From NCBI GenBank assembly GCA_008933995.1, contig WARS01000016.1, positions 7,044,215 to 7,108,214 on the forward strand: a DNA stretch of 64,000 nt, written 5' to 3'. Source of the stretch: Datnioides undecimradiatus (Eukaryota > Chordata > Actinopteri > Lobotiformes > Datnioididae). A program made the position numbers and the translations under genes. Shown here one piece after another: positions 38,051 through 64,000 of the stretch (its first letter is position 1; each line of letters opens with the position of its first letter). The notes beneath the pieces are model-generated. The model did no database searches and was not told where the DNA came from. It saw nothing but the letters and a program-made list of their open reading frames with translations.

Positions 38051-39226
38051 TGATACATCATGGAAATGTTGGTCGCTTTTATAGAGAATATATATAATTC
38101 TATTATTGACTGAAGGAAAGGGTTAACTAGGGCTCGTCTCAGCACACATCAAAAAACACACATGTGCCATTTTAATGTTTTTAGATCACATCCCACACAT
38201 CTCTCACCGACACTCTGCCCCGGTGTTTTTTTTTTTTTGGGGGGGTGTTTTTTTTTTTTGGACTTTGTCTACGTTAGCGTAGTTTTGTGGGGCATTTGCT
38301 TAAATGTGGTAGAGCCGATTTTACATCACCGCTGACTGTAGAGCGTGCGCCCTACAAACGGCCAGGCAGTCATTCATACCTGAAACAGATTATGAGTCAC
38401 ATCTGCTGGGGTAGCTCTCGCAAACCAAAAGCTTTTGTTCTTCTTTTCTAGGTACATTTTACCACAAGTCTCCCATTCACTAAATTTGTAAGAGTGGTAA
38501 TTTTCCATAGTAAAATCCCACGGTTTTATGAAATAGTCACTTAAGGAAAAGTTGAGAGGAAGTAGTCAGTGTCACATCACTGTAACTCACTTCCTCTTTG
38601 CATTATCCACTTGGCACTGAACTAAGATATGAACATGTTTATAGTTTTAGCAGCACAGGGTTTAAAAAAGGAGTATGTCAATATTCTTGTAATGTTGTGC
38701 ATCCCTTTACGCATCTTTTTGCAATAATATGTGAAATTAGCATGCAAATATGCAAATTAAGTTAATGTGCAAATTAAAATAATAAAATGCAAATTGGAAT
38801 TGGAAAACTTGGAGCTATTCCGTTTTAAACTTCACCCTTGTGAGTTGCACGTTAAGTGGAGCATATTTTAGCAGAAGCTCAGCCGTCCACTGGTGGCTTA
38901 CTTTTTAAACAAATCAGTGGAAAAGCACCGAGCAAAAGGGTTTTAATGCCGCTGATGTACCCAGTGTGCTGTTCAATCAAAAGGTATGCATTAAGTCATC
39001 TGCATCGAGATAAACCAAAGCATGACCTCATTTCACGCTCGCTGTACCCTGAGGGGATGTACTTGATTTCATAACAGCCTGAAATCAATTTTTCCCTCAG
39101 GTTTCATGTGCATATATGTGAAATGGGGCGACATGTAAATACCGGAGGTAGTCCGATGGTGCCGTACCTCACAAATGAAACCGCCCCTCAGGATCTACAT
39201 GACTCAATTGCAGTGGCCTTTTATAT

Positions 39227-39246
39227 TGATTATGACTGTCAATTAG
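39227..39246 (+). promoter_or_regulatory. Composite PBX/HOX-MEIS-like site
   Basis: TGATTATGACTGTCAATTAG combines TGATTAT (PBX-HOX type), CTGTCA (MEIS/PREP type) and CAATTAG (homeodomain type) in 20 bases, inside a high-complexity block at about 38860-39260. Function is inferred. Confidence 0.35.
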
Positions 39247-39479
39247 TGGATTTCCCAAAAGGAAACGCGCACTTGAGGGTGTGACTCACTCTGCAACCAT
39301 GTCTGGCTGCAGATGTGCAGAGCAGCAGCAAGGGGTAAAATTTCTGTTTTCAAGCGGTACATGTTGTTCAACTGTGCCATATGGGCCTGATCACCCTTAA
39401 GTGAACTGACCTTAAATGGAAGTTGATATTTACACTTTTGCCTCACATAAGTCAGGAAATAGCATGTTTGCTTTCCTGC

Positions 39480-39790
39480 TCAGAGATGGCTCTGACACCC
39501 TTGTCATGTTTAGTTAAGCTAACTGGCTCCTGGCTGCAACCTCGTCCTCTTAACTCTCTATACAAAAGGGAGAATTTAGCCTCCCAGTAACAAAATGTGC
39601 CTGTGTGCAGCCTTAAAGCTCACACGTCTAAGCTATACTCTGTTTGATCTGTACAAAAAGGCAGATGTGTAAAAACAAGTGTTTGGGCTATGCTAAGCTA
39701 ACTGGACGCTATCTAAAGGCTTCCATCGATCTTACCTAACCCTCCCCTGCAGTGCTTCTTTGGAAATGGCGAGCTATTCTTTTTCATGTA
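39480..39790. repeat. Diverged dispersed repeat region
   Basis: TTAAGCTAACTGGCTCCTGG and ATGCTAAGCTAACTGG flank AT-rich text resembling the family at 22414 in both orientations. Possibly two nested or rearranged copies. Confidence 0.4.
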
Positions 39791-40196
39791 TATGTGGAGA
39801 TTTTACGTGTCCATGTCCTCCATTGACAATTTCTACTGAAAGTAGGAAATAAGATTTGACACAACACACATAATCCTGCCATACTACTGTATTCCATCTT
39901 TCAAAAAAGAAAGACAAGATTTAATATTACTTAACAATATGTTAAAAGTAGCCAGTTTGGCTTCAGTGTTAATACAATATACACTCTATAACAGATTGAT
40001 AGTGTGAGTATTGTTCTTTTTCAATTTTCATTCTGAAAGTATTCTGATACAAGCTGGCTACAGGTCAAAAAGAAAGAAAACAAAAACTGTAACTGGTACA
40101 CTTTTACTCAACAGTTTGTTAAACAGTACTTAAAAACCAAAAAAGAACATTGTCAAGTATTACGCATTCCTCCTTTCTGTGAAATAGGGCGGAGGA

Positions 40197-40260
40197 GGTG
40201 GTGGTGGTGGTGGTGGTGGTGTGTCGAGGGGGGAAGAAGAGAGGGTGGGGGGGGGGGGGG
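40197..40260. repeat. (GGT)8 tract and G homopolymer
   Basis: A GGT trinucleotide tract at 40197-40220 and a run of 14 G at 40247-40260, probably within the fam193a 3' untranslated region (read as ACC and C on its sense strand). Confidence 0.85.
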
Positions 40261-40383
40261 TTAGGGGCAGGGAGTGGAGACCAGCTGACCAAGCCCATTC
40301 CCTTGTCAATCATGTGGATGAGATGCCGTGCTAGGAAACAGGAAACAATGGGATAGTAAGCCACAATATCTCAAATACAGCTT

Positions 40384-40389
40384 TTTAAT
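40384..40389 (-). other. fam193a: fam193a possible polyadenylation signal (ATTAAA on minus strand)
   Basis: TTTAAT on the + strand reads ATTAAA in the fam193a direction, 467 bases past its stop codon. Other A/T-rich candidates exist further on, so the true 3' end is open. Confidence 0.25.
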
Positions 40390-40855
40390 TCAGAACATTT
40401 CTCATTTTTTGGAGTTTCCTTTGTCTCTTCTTTTTTGGAAGGAAACCAACCAGACATAGTAAGCATCTTTTGACTACAGTTAAGCCAGTATTTGAAAATA
40501 ATTTCATGGCTTCTTCAGTCAAGAGAAATGCCCAACTCAGACTACAAGCACACAAGCACGCAAGGAAAATTAATCAGATGTAAAGTAGCATTTCTGTGAT
40601 TCTTTTTGTGTCGTTTCATTTCATTTTTGTTTTAGTTCTGCAGGTGGATCAGTCCAGATGGGTCTGTGTCGGAACCACACAGTGACGAGAACAAAGCAAG
40701 GCAGCGTGGGTGTGATTTGGGCACAGCAGGAGAGAGCTTTTGGGAGGACAACAGCAGGGTGGAAGGTAAAGGGACTGGTGGGGGCGGAGGGACCGTGTGG
40801 GTTGGTAGAGCTGTTAAGGTACTGATTGTGTCCTGACAGTCACTCACTAACAACC

Positions 40856-56750
<15,895 letters not shown>

Positions 56751-57492
56751 TTTTTCCACAAAAGAAACGAGACAACTTGCCGTCCAGACTTGGCAGGGTC
56801 TCAAGTGGAATGCCGGGAGCAATCACTCGGGTATGAATCCGGAATAGCGATTTAGAGACTCCCAAAACGACAGACACTCAGTTCCATCAAAGTGCAAGCC
56901 GACTTCATAGATTCCAATATGGCCTCTCGCTGTACTGCTTCAGCCAGGCTTCAGCTTGCGTTGCAACGCAACTGTGCGTCCCCCTCCCCGGGGCTTATGG
57001 GAAATTGAGTTTGTGGTATAATATCACATTGTACCAAGCTACAGTGAGAACGATGTAGTTGTGGCTGAGGTAAACATTAACGACGAAGGTTTGACCAGCA
57101 TATTGATATACCTATTGTTGTGTTTTTGTCTAACATTTGTCTAAGCAAGAAAATATATATCAAAGTAACTTAATTTACACTTTGGACACAAACCGCAAAC
57201 AGCATGTTTTAACAGCAGGGGGAGATCGCGTGCAACAAATGATGTGGTCTATTTCTGCTGACAGCCCAGGGCCCGCACGGTGGATCTGTCTTTCCGGGGT
57301 TCAAACACCGAGTCTGCTGCACTCGAGAAGAGCCAAGGACCGCAGATGATCATTTGATAGTTTATCTATGCAACGTTACCATTAGGAACACGTGCGCTGC
57401 CTTTCAGAGGAACGTCCAGCAACAAGGATTTCAGTGAACCACTACAGCGGCTAACAGTTCACAGCTAAATTGTTAGCCACGGACGCAGACAG
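56751..57492. promoter_or_regulatory. Shared head-to-head promoter region of fam193a and arfip1
   Basis: The fam193a start codon (minus strand) and the first candidate arfip1 leader exon (plus strand, donor CAG|GTAATG at 57493) are about 0.75 kb apart. The core at about 56930-57010 is CG-rich for this window (CCCCTCCCCGGGG, TTGCGTTGCAACGCAAC) and has no clear TATA box, as expected of a bidirectional housekeeping promoter. Confidence 0.5.
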
Positions 57493-57902
57493 GTAATGTT
57501 CACTAAACTTTTGACCATAGCTTTTTGCTCATGACGTTGAGTTGCATATGTGGCAAAAGAGGAAGTTAACGCTAAGCACCTAAAGTGCTTTTTACTGAAG
57601 TTGTTCACAAGTTCGACATCCGCATTGTCTGCTGTTAAGCTACGTTTAGCTAATAACACGTCAACGGCTCTGATACATTCATGTCAACTCAGTTTAGTGG
57701 TCAGCTTCAAGCTAACTGGTAAAACCACAGAAAGGTTGTTTGAATGCTTCCTTTCCTGACACGTATGTCCGCTTAGCTTTAACCATGCAAGATAACGGTT
57801 CCATCGCCATTGCATTGCATGATGTGTGGCGTTAATAGCATTAGAAAGAGGGGTTTTATCACTTTGGACGCCGTCGCCAGTCACGTGACGATGCCGCAAC
57901 AG
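57182..57902 (+). other. arfip1: Candidate alternative 5' leader exons of arfip1
   Basis: Two good donor sites follow the promoter: GACGCAGACAG|GTAATG (57493) and CCGCAACAG|GTAATT (57903). Either could end a non-coding first exon spliced to 58748. Exon starts cannot be placed. Confidence 0.35.
57880..57889. promoter_or_regulatory. arfip1: Perfect GTCACGTGAC palindrome (CLEAR-type E-box)
   Basis: Exact match to the 10-base palindrome bound by MiT/TFE factors (TFEB) and also usable by USF/MYC-type bHLH-ZIP proteins. It lies 13 bases before the second candidate leader-exon donor. Confidence 0.45.
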
Positions 57903-58749
57903 GTAATTTACCTAACCTTGCTTAACGTCAGACGCAGTTCCGGTGTGTGATGTTGCAGAGGAGAAATAAACAAACAAACAATAACAAACACCGGAACAAC
58001 TGCTGTAACGTGAGAGTATTGAGTGGTCAGACTTTAGCATCCACGTTGTTGCCCACGTAGTACCAAAGTTAACTCTAAACGGGTCATATTCTCCTGCAAT
58101 GAGCTGGAAATTTAGAACTGCACACCTTTTAACACTGCCCTACCAGGAGTTCACACCATATCTGCATTACCCAGGGGCTGCTTTTGTTTCAGTTAACTGC
58201 TGATATTAAGTTATTATATATTTCACTGAAGAAAAGAGACAATGGAACAGCATCAAGTTCATTTGTGGAGTACAGACTCATTCAAAGGCTTTACAAAGTG
58301 AACAAACACTGGAAATGCTCTTTCTGCTTGAGTTGTTAGGCATCTGTTCATTCATTTGTTTGTTCGATATGTGTATGGGCATGTTATGTGGGTGTGCCCG
58401 AGAGTTTGCACTATATGGATGCATCTGTGTTTCCCAGGCGTGCTTAGTTCTTTAAATGTGGAAGCAACATGTACCACTGGGGAACAATATCTTTCTTTCT
58501 ATAAAAATCTAAAAGGCTTTTTCCCCCCACAGTAAACTGTTAACATATGGTTATGTTTTTCTTGTGTTGCACCAAATGAATAAGGAGATGAGTAATTGCC
58601 ACGGTCTTAAAAATATGTCTCATTAATTTACCATAGAAACATTCACAAGCTGGAAGTGCATTCCGGTGCTGTAGCGTACAAGTGCATTATAAAGCATCTG
58701 CCAGCTCTGCAGGACACATTCACACCTTCCTATCTGTCTGTTTTCAGGT

Positions 58750-59121
58750 ATGTCTGAAGTTAGTGTTGAGGCTGACTTGGGGAAGACGTCAGCCAAGGAC
58801 CCTCAGATGGATTGTGAGTCGGTGGCTGTAAAAGCAGAGGAGAGTTTGAGTGAGGATGTAAAACAGGACAGTGTAGACGGCAGTGAAGGAGGAGATGACA
58901 GAGATGAAGAGCTGTACGACATTGATATTGTCAGTGATGAAGAAAACGCAGACCACAGTGCCGAGGATGAGGGTGCTCAGAGTGAGAGCATGGTGACACG
59001 CAGTGACAGGGATGCTGCGCACATGCCTGACAGTGTAGACAATGGGGCACACGAGACAAATCATCATGTTGCGACAGCTGAAGCGCCAGAGGAAGGTGGA
59101 GTTGTGCACGCTGAAATAAAG
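58750..59121 (+). CDS. arfip1: arfip1 upstream exon: acidic N-terminal extension
   Basis: Acceptor TGTTTTCAG ends at 58747 and the ATG follows two bases later; donor AAG|GTGACA begins at 59122. Of 124 residues, 37 are Asp or Glu and 8 are Lys or Arg. SDEEN and SAEDEG are casein-kinase-2-like sites. The frame stays open across the splice into the usual arfip1 start. I do not recognise this segment in human ARFIP1. Confidence 0.7.
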
Positions 59122-62100
59122 GTGACATTTACCTTCATTCTAGTCAATCAACCCACTCTCGCACTTCCTCACTCTGCTTTTGTTCATGTTGCTGTTTTGC
59201 TCTCTATTTGCTGTGGTGGTGGTGGTTGGTGATGGTCTCTTTCTTAAATAATCATTTATTATTAGGTTGATTTTTGTTGTGAAGCGTTGTCTGCTGTTAT
59301 AAACAGCACGAACCTGAGTTCTAGCTGCAAAGTGATTGTGTTTGTTTCCCTCTCTTAAGTTGATAGACGGTAGATGTGTTTCAGATTTCCTTCTGCTTTC
59401 CTGGACGTTTTAGAGCTGTGTTGCTGGTGTAGCTGTTGCTCTGTGTTGACGGAGCAGCTGGTGGCTTTCTGTCTTTGACTTGTGTGCCTTGGGATGATCA
59501 TGGCTTCATGCATTTTCTCTGCTTTGTATCAATGCTGGCTGATCTCACAGCGATTGTTTGAGAAGGGTTTCTCTTCACTGATCTTTACTGTGCAGCACAC
59601 GTGCATATTATTATAGAGTTTAAGTCAGTAAGTATACACCTCCCTATGTCTTTGCCTCTTTCGTTGGACACTTACTGTGTGTGTATAATTGGACATGTAC
59701 GTGACGTGTAAATGATACCGTTTCCGTGTTTGTAAGGTGGGTGTACACAGAGCTCTGCATGCTGTCAGTCACATGGCTGGGTAAGTGAAACGGATTTGGA
59801 CTCCTGACTGCACATTCTCAGGCAGTCCCACTTTTTTTTTTTTTTTTTGTGCTGCAGGAATGTGTGACTCCTCAGGCTCTTGATTCACGTTCTGTTTCAG
59901 GGCTCTGTGCCAGTGTTGCACTTCAGATTGCAAATTTTTTTTTTGTTTTGGAAACCCTCTTCATTTAGTATCCTTACTGCAGCACAGTCATCCTATTGTC
60001 TGGCGTCCAGAGGAACACGACACAGTTGTGTTACGTTCTGCCATAGTTCTGAGAGGCAAGGCATGACTCTTTCCTCTTCAGCTGACACAGCTAACTGAAC
60101 AATTAGCTTATTGTTGTTCTCCCTCCTTCCCTCCCATGCCATGTTACCTTGTATCCAGGATACTGAACTGCATGGAGCAGCAACACGGTGACATGCCACA
60201 CCTTGCCCCTTCATCTCCCTGAATCATCTGCAGCTGCTTAACCGGAAAAGGTTTTTTTGTTTTTTGTTTTTTTTGCAGAATGGTTGCGGATGGTTGGTTG
60301 GATCATTTTTGGCTCTGAGACCTCGGATCATCAATGGATCCACAGCTGAACCGGCACACCTATGTTCTGAAGTTTAATAACACTAAATCAAAATCCACTG
60401 TTAGTATTGCTACAAAAAACCCACAAACAACGCTGCTCTGCAAAACTTGTTACAATCAGTATCTATTTCCACCCTTTAAAAACAAGGCATGTAAGCAGAA
60501 ACGTGTCCGTACTAGACAGTGCGTTTCAACTTGATATCAGAGAGGGCAAGCAGACAGGAGTCTTGTCTTATCTGCAGTAGGTGGTTAGACAAGCCTAGCA
60601 GCGCACGTCTGTGCTGCCTGCCTGCATGCGGGCGTCATATGGCCTTTAAGTATTTATGTGTCCGTCACATGACACAACACTCGTGTCGCACATGCCAGCA
60701 TGAAATCATTTTGTAGAGCTTGGCTTTGGTCTATTTCAGATGTCATATTCTGGTTGAGCGTGTCAGAAATCTTTGGTCACAGTTAGCTTTTAATAAGAGA
60801 TGTTCTAACTCCCAGAGAGGCAAACATCACAACGCGCAAACGTCTTTGCATCAGGCGTTCTTCTGCAAGACTAGTTCTACTTTTTATAAATGCACAGAAT
60901 CAGATGACACAGCAATTAATGCTCCATGTTGCGCATAGGTGCAAACCTGTGATTACAATCTTTTTGTGTATGTGCAGCTTCACTGTACCACCATTTCTTC
61001 GTCCGTAGTGACCTAGAATCAAGTCTAATGCTTAGTACTTGGGAGACACTGCACCTGGTGGTCAGTTACAACATGATTTACACATTAAGTTCAAAGTGAA
61101 CATGTTAACTTTTGATGTGAGGTGTAGCACTGATATGTAAAACCATGATTTTAAACTCACTCTTTTTGTTCACACAGTGAAACCAGCCGGTCTGTGTTGA
61201 CTCGACCCAGATCTTGTTACCCGGCGATCTGCTAGCCATTTGCATTATTTAGACACTGGTGAAGGTCCACCTATGCTTGAAGAACGTTGTTCAAAAAGGC
61301 ATATTCACATTTATTGTTATATTGTTTTTATTCAGTAGTACCTATCTTCTTTGCCAGGTTTCTCACTAATCATTAGTCAGCTTTATACTCTTAGATTTAC
61401 AAAGCTTTATAGCAGCCAGGTGCATGTGTTCTAGTCCACAGTGGTCAGGCCTAAGACTTTACTGAAAAATGGTTAATCTGTGTCATCAGCCTGCATCTAC
61501 GGGTAGCCAGCTTTATTACAGCCTGAGCAAAAGTGATGCTGCTATAAACTGTTGTCTCCACCATGTGGCTTGCTATGAACCAGCATGTCAGTGCGGAGAT
61601 GAGCACGCCGCAGCCACAATCACAAGGTCTGTCCCTGTGCTTGTTAACTATATTCAAGGCCGAGGAGAGTTTTGCCCCGTGCGTGTTCCTGCATCACAAT
61701 ATTTTCCGTGTTGGACTACAAAATGACCACTTCCAAACTGTGACGCACTGGGTTTAATGCGGCCCGAAATAATGGATGCCCTGTCAATAGTGGCAGGGAA
61801 CACTGACATGAACATGGCAACAAGAAACTAGACACTGTCTGTCTGGAGCATTTCTATAGAGGACAGCAGATGGTGGAGATAAGTGGGTTGATGTGCCTGC
61901 TGTTTGCAGAGCCTCATGGCTGGAGCAGTTCTGCACTAGACCTTCATAACACACACAAGATAGGGTGTTTACAATCTTCCACTCAAACCAAGAGTTTATT
62001 TATGCAAGCGTGAAGATAGAGGTAGTATAGTGTTGAAAGTTGTGTCAGCTGTACTGCTGCAACATAACTGACTGTAAAATCTCCGCCCGGTCTTTGAAAT

Positions 62101-62528
62101 GAACAAATGAAACCACCTAAAGCGGGGGAATCAACCCCTACTGCCGATTCAAACATTTGCCGGGGTGGAGCAGTAATGTCATCGCAATATTTTAGATTGA
62201 TTCCACAGAGCATCTATTGTCTTTATTACCGGTATTGATTCGTGGCCCAGGCCAGTCATTTCCCCCAAGGCTATGTCCACAAGATGGCAGCCCACAACTA
62301 TTGTGTTCTATTCACAGATCCTGAATCCTCTTTTCATAGCAGACATCTCTCTCCCTTTGAATTTGTTTGAGAGAGCTTTAAAAGAGTAACCTACTTAATT
62401 TCACCCGCACCCCCCCGTTATTACAGGAAAGCACAATGGCTGAGGAGTCCCATAGAAGCTCAGCCGCTGAGATCCCAGTCACCAGCAACGGGGACCTGGA
62501 TCAGAGCCCTGAGACAGTATTCCAGAGG
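58750..62528 (+). CDS. arfip1: Arfaptin-1 (ARFIP1), 5' part, continues beyond the window
   Basis: Arfaptins are BAR-domain proteins that bind Arl1, Arf and Rac GTPases and PI4P on the trans-Golgi. Visible coding exons are 58750-59121 and 62427-62528. The second encodes EST then MAEESHRSSAAEIPVTSNGD, close to the human ARFIP1 start MAQESPKNSAAEIPVTSNGE, and ends VFQR at the same boundary as human (FNR|D). The first encodes 124 residues that join it in phase 0 with no stop, so an extended isoform is possible; otherwise translation starts at ATG 62436-62438. The BAR domain exons lie to the right of this window. The large intron 59122-62426 shows no other gene. Identity of the second exon is strong; use of the upstream start is inferred. 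Confidence 0.88.
62427..62528 (+). CDS. arfip1: arfip1 exon with the canonical start codon
   Basis: Acceptor TTATTACAG ends at 62426; donor AGG|GTAAGG begins at 62529. The canonical ATG is at 62436. It encodes MAEESHRSSAAEIPVTSNGD then LDQSPETVFQR. Confidence 0.93.
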
Positions 62529-64000
62529 GTAAGGGTTCGTTCGGACACTATAGAAAACAGGCCTTCTCGAAAAAATACACAATTGTCTTACAGAATGTGA
62601 ATCTACTAGTTGATTGTAAAACTGTCTTCCTCTGTTCTCTAGCTCATCTTAAAAGATGGTGTCATTAAATGGATAGTTCAGGTTTTATTATAGGGTTATA
62701 TGCGGCCATAGTTTGTGTATTAGCTAAGCAACATGCTGCTGTGGGCTGCTCTTTCAGACAGGAGGCTAAAGCTGTTATATCCACCCTGCTCTCTTCAAAT
62801 CCTCCAGACTTTGGTGTTTTAAAGATTCAGTGACGTCACGAAAATACAAACTATCTGACCGATTGAGGCATTAGTAGGCCCGCAGCTTTCATGCTCTGCA
62901 AGGCAAAATTACTGCTTTTGTCAGAGGCGTCTGGTGGATTTGAAGACAGCGAAATAACAGTTTCAGTTTCCCATCAGAAAGGTCTGGCTGTGGCAAGTTA
63001 ATGCAGTGAAAATATTTTAAATACACACTGCTCTGAAACTTGTTTTATGTGGCAAAAATCGGATTCGTTGCTGACCTTATCCACAGCAGTACATTCTTGC
63101 TTTGCTGCTGCTGCTTTTTCAAACTGTTGGACTGTAGGTAATACACTGACTGTAGATGAGCACATTGTACAACCCTACCTTAAAAAACCTAAAGTACCCC
63201 TTTAATCAAGACCAACACTGCCCCATGTTAAGCTGTCATACAAATTTGATGTCTTTGGTAATGTACACTTTGCAGTAAGGCTGCAATTAGCAGTTAATAA
63301 ATAATCATTACTGTGTTGAAATGTTTCGCCCTGTGAAATATCAGATAACAGCAAAAAAAGCCTTTTTGTAATTTCCAGTAGAAGATGACTTGTGGAAACT
63401 CATCTGTTTCCAACTGTCCAAGACTTAGCAGATATTCAGTTTACTGCCATATGTGACAAAGAGAAGCATATCATCTTTAGATTGCACAAGCTGGAGTCAA
63501 CGTATATCTGGATTCTATGTGTGTCAACCCATTAAAGGAAAAAAACAATAAATTACTGAGGCTTTACCAAATAGGTATCATAGAGCGTAGCAGAAGCATC
63601 CTCAGACAGTCAAGGCGAGATCCCTCCGCTGTGAAGACATTTAGATGGATACCTCAGGGTGCCCCCCCCCTCTCTCTCATCCATCTGACTGTGAGCTGGC
63701 AGAGCTTCCAGATGGGCTGCTGTTCACCTCTAATAGCAGTCACACTGACAGCCTATGGCAGTGAAGACTCCACAGCCACAAACATGTTGCAGCCTCAGAA
63801 CGTACAGTCAACAAAAACTAGTTCAGGCAGGATGACGATCGTTGAACAGCCCAGAGGGCTTTCTGTATATTTCCTTGTTTTCTGTCCTTCAGTAATGATT
63901 GTGTAATATGACTTCACTCAACTATGCCTTTCATGACAATTCAGTAGCAGCACCCAAAGCAAACCCATGATGCAGTTGTTTTAAATTTAGTCACATCGTC
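62529..64000 (+). other. arfip1: arfip1 intron, right end of window
   Basis: Contains the inverted-repeat element at 62665-63206. The rest (63207-64000) holds a 129-codon open frame without recognisable domains or splice context, which I treat as intronic. Confidence 0.6.
62665..63206. mobile_element. Non-autonomous inverted-repeat DNA element flanked by TTAA
   Basis: The left end TTAAATGGATAGTTCAGG and the reverse complement of the right end TTAAAGGGGTACTTTAGG align at 18 of the first 22 positions. Further matches follow inside (AGGGTT, then GTGTATTA-CTA in both arms). Both ends carry TTAA, the target site of piggyBac-type transposases, though TTAA may instead be part of the repeat ends. 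It is 542 bases, has no coding capacity, and lies in an arfip1 intron. Confidence 0.65.

Larger units (their letters stand above)
35930..40380. other. Interval between the convergent 3' ends of tnip2 and fam193a
   Basis: About 4.4 kb with no supported exon. It holds a partial dispersed repeat at 36686, a CA tract at 37292, a SOX-motif-rich block at about 37700-38050, a block at about 38860-39260 with a PBX/HOX-MEIS composite site, a diverged repeat at about 39480-39790, and probably the distal fam193a 3' untranslated region at the right end. Confidence 0.6.

Noticed and set aside
63517..63906. 129-codon + strand frame at the right edge
   Set aside because: No family motif, lies in an arfip1 intron, no good acceptor in phase with the previous arfip1 exon.

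Overview
This is vertebrate nuclear DNA, almost certainly from a ray-finned (teleost, probably percomorph) fish. The coding parts are split into GT-AG exons whose proteins match vertebrate families over their full length. The introns are short for a vertebrate. Several dispersed repeats resemble families I associate with spiny-rayed fish genomes, and CA/GT microsatellites are common. There are no bacterial-type operons, CRISPR arrays or phage genes.

Five protein-coding loci can be read. (1) The last five exons of dchs2, a giant Dachsous-type cadherin (+ strand, 62-6464), give the C-terminal 1107 residues: the last cadherin repeats, one membrane span and the cytoplasmic tail. (2) A gene-free stretch of about 19 kb follows, with microsatellites, old repeats and some candidate conserved non-coding elements. 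(3) sfrp2, a secreted Wnt antagonist, is complete (+, 26911-28389, 3 exons, 295 aa). (4) tnip2 (ABIN-2), an NF-kB signalling regulator, is complete (+, 32770-35060, 6 exons, about 455 aa). (5) fam193a is complete on the minus strand (56750 down to 40856, 22 coding exons, 1600 aa by my splice model) and converges tail-to-tail with tnip2. (6) arfip1 (arfaptin-1) begins head-to-head with fam193a and runs off the right edge; coding exons at 58750-59121 and 62427-62528 are visible.

The gene order is a mosaic of two human chromosome 4 neighbourhoods. DCHS2, SFRP2 and ARFIP1 belong to 4q31.3, and the convergent TNIP2/FAM193A pair belongs to 4p16.3. The tnip2/fam193a block sits between sfrp2 and arfip1. 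The genes do not form one pathway: dchs2 acts in Fat/Dachsous planar polarity, sfrp2 in Wnt/BMP modulation, tnip2 in TNF/TLR signalling, arfip1 in Golgi membrane shaping, and fam193a is a poorly characterised, probably nuclear, cysteine-pair protein.

The observations most worth checking are two kappaB-type sites 2 bp apart just upstream of tnip2, an in-frame 124-residue acidic coding exon upstream of the usual arfip1 start, a distributed set of CxC/CxxC pairs in FAM193A, an intron-retention C-terminus of fam193a, a TTAA-flanked inverted-repeat element in an arfip1 intron, and several homeodomain/SOX/PBX-MEIS-rich non-coding blocks. I did not find evidence for a wholly new system. All splice sites were read by eye, checking that reading phase is kept across every junction.
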